Source: Rhizobium sophoriradicis
GTDB lineage: Bacteria; Pseudomonadota; Alphaproteobacteria; Rhizobiales; Rhizobiaceae
DNA length: 64,000 nucleotides
Direction: 5' to 3'
Assembly: GCF_003939025.1 (NCBI RefSeq)
Contig: NZ_RQIH01000024.1
Coordinates: 1-64,000, forward strand
Of the stretch, positions 62,859 to 64,000 are shown one piece after another. The translations under genes and the position numbers were made by a program. The notes under the pieces are model-generated. The model did not search any database. It was given only the letters and a program-made list of their open reading frames with translations, and was not told where the DNA came from. Within the stretch, counting starts at the first letter, position 1. Each line of letters starts with the position of its first letter.

Positions 62859-63191
62859 GCAAGCTGCCGGCCTAGAATTGTAAAATCGGCTTTGCGATCC
62901 TTGCGTGAGAGTATGCGGGACATCAGGAAATTGGCCGGCTCGCGCCGGGATTTGACAACAGTTTTGGCTCTCCGCCACCGGCGTGATAGCGGCTAACCTT
63001 TCAATTGACGCTTCATTCATGCTTTCAATAAGTATCTGTTTTCACGTAAATATTTTCAAGGTTCGATCGGTTGGACCGGCCATGCCGGTGATAAAATCTC
63101 CCCGAGCCAGGAATGCCTGCTTGACATTGATCTTACAACTTTACAATAAATGGGGTGACATTACCGCCGCAAGATCCTGCAGGAGGACTTC
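62859..63191. promoter_or_regulatory. Intergenic region before the iron-type dehydrogenase
   Basis: 333 bases, no gene. A 15-base dyad (ACCGGC-CAT-GCCGGT) lies at 63075-63089. TTGACA at 63121-63126 with CAATAA 17 bases on (63144-63149) is a weak promoter candidate, so the downstream gene may have its own start of transcription. Confidence 0.4.
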
Positions 63192-64000
63192 ATGGCCAGC
63201 TTGGATTCGCCAATCACCATCGTTCGGCCGCATCTGATCGAATTCGGCATCGGCACGGCGGCAAAGCTCGGCAAATGGGCTGCCGAAAAGGGTTTCAGGC
63301 GCACGCTCGTCATCTCCGACGCTTTCAATGCCGCGCGCATCGACCTGCTGGAATTGAAGGGCGAGGTGACGGTCTTTGCCGACGTGACGCCGGAGCCGGA
63401 TACGGCCAACCTCGAAAAAGTCCTGGCGGCGGCCAACGGCGCTGACGCCGAGCTGATCGTCGGCTTCGGCGGCGGCAGCGCCATGGATCTGGCTAAACTC
63501 GCCGCCGTTCTTGCCGGCTCGGCGCAGACGCTGCATGAGGTCGTCGGCCCGAACAAGGTGCATGGACCGCGCAAGGCAGCGCTCGCCCAGGTGCCGACGA
63601 CATCGGGCACCGGCAGCGAGGCTGGCATCCGCGCGCTCGTCACCGACCCCAGGACGATGGCCAAGCTCGCAGTCGAAAGCCTGCATATGCTGGCCGACAT
63701 CGCCGTCATCGATCCGGCGCTCACCTTCACCGTGCCGGCCCGAACCACAGCCGCCACCGGTGTCGACGCGATGGCCCACTGCGTCGAGGCCTTCACCAAC
63801 CGCAAGGCTCATCCGATGGTCGATATCTATGCAATCGAGGGAACGCGGCTGGTCGGCAAATATCTCGCCCGCGCCGTCAGAGACGGAAAAGACGCCGAAG
63901 CGCGCGCCGGCCTGTCGCTCGCCTCGCTTTACGGCGGTTTCTGCCTCGGCCCGGTCAACACCGCCGGCGGTCATGCGCTTGCCTATCCCCTCGGCACCCG
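63192..64000 (+). CDS. Iron-type alcohol dehydrogenase / maleylacetate reductase family (3' partial)
   Basis: 269 visible residues, open to the right edge; start ATG 63192 follows AGGAGG. LIVGFGGGSAMDLAKLAAVLA is the NAD(P) site and PTTSGTGSEAGIRALV the family motif. Metal-site residues begin at GVDAMAHCVEAF and continue at TAGGHALAYPLG, where the window ends. Family members reduce maleylacetate or oxidise 1,2-diols, hydroxy acids or sugar acids. It probably supplies the redox step of the acid-sugar pathway here. Confidence 0.92.
   Translation, partial: MASLDSPITIVRPHLIEFGIGTAAKLGKWAAEKGFRRTLVISDAFNAARIDLLELKGEVTVFADVTPEPDTANLEKVLAAANGADAELIVGFGGGSAMDLAKLAAVLAGSAQTLHEVVGPNKVHGPRKAALAQVPTTSGTGSEAGIRALVTDPRTMAKLAVESLHMLADIAVIDPALTFTVPARTTAATGVDAMAHCVEAFTNRKAHPMVDIYAIEGTRLVGKYLARAVRDGKDAEARAGLSLASLYGGFCLGPVNTAGGHALAYPLGT

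Overview
The window is GC-rich (AT-rich only in promoter islands) and looks like an alphaproteobacterium of the Rhizobium/Sinorhizobium type. The protein families (ExoF-, ExoP-, ExoQ- and ExoY-like exopolysaccharide proteins, DUF4142, a FadR-type regulator with an oligopeptide-type ABC transporter) and the many genes joined by ATGA overlaps fit that group. Replicon type cannot be decided: I see no tRNA, rRNA, transposase, repABC or CRISPR.

Region 1 (1-30838) is a near-complete Wzx/Wzy-type exopolysaccharide locus. It holds an outer-membrane export protein (3997), a flippase (5435), a six-gene overlapping operon for a rare amino sugar (12542 down to 7014), a LuxR-type regulator with a degenerate receiver (13102), glycosyltransferases (14077, 18512, 23991, 24938, 26032), a UDP-glucuronate decarboxylase (15923), an initiating polyprenyl-phosphate sugar transferase (17012), a secreted beta-helix protein (19927), an ExoQ-like polymerase (22067), an ExoP-like co-polymerase/kinase (27171) and gmd (29473), followed by what looks like a decayed fcl. 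A giant, probably secreted protein runs off the left edge.

Region 2 (30980-42239) is a second glycan cluster of less familiar design. A leftward, translationally coupled run encodes an epimerase, a protein fusing a clan-A glycoside-hydrolase-like domain to a nucleotide-sugar epimerase, a family 4 glycosyltransferase, three tandem CgeB-like glycosyltransferases and a second UDP-glucuronate decarboxylase. Rightward and divergent are a zinc-type dehydrogenase and a Gfo/Idh/MocA oxidoreductase. It has no flippase, polymerase or export gene of its own. This is my best candidate for an undescribed pathway.

Region 3 (42234-52768) is an accessory and stress block: three overlapping small genes (two membrane), a nucleotidyltransferase-like protein next to a metallophosphoesterase, several small rhizobial hypotheticals, a formaldehyde-dehydrogenase-like zinc enzyme with an SDR, a KimA-like APC permease, a fusion of protein-isoaspartate methyltransferase with an erythromycin-esterase-like domain, and a DUF4142 protein.

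Region 4 (52903-64000) is a catabolic locus. One arm encodes an oligopeptide-type ABC importer, a DUF1537 acid-sugar kinase and a FadR-type repressor. The divergent arm encodes a DapA-family aldolase/lyase, a BNR/sialidase-like protein and an iron-type alcohol dehydrogenase cut by the right edge. A perfect inverted repeat in the divergent promoter (60620-60640) is a likely operator.
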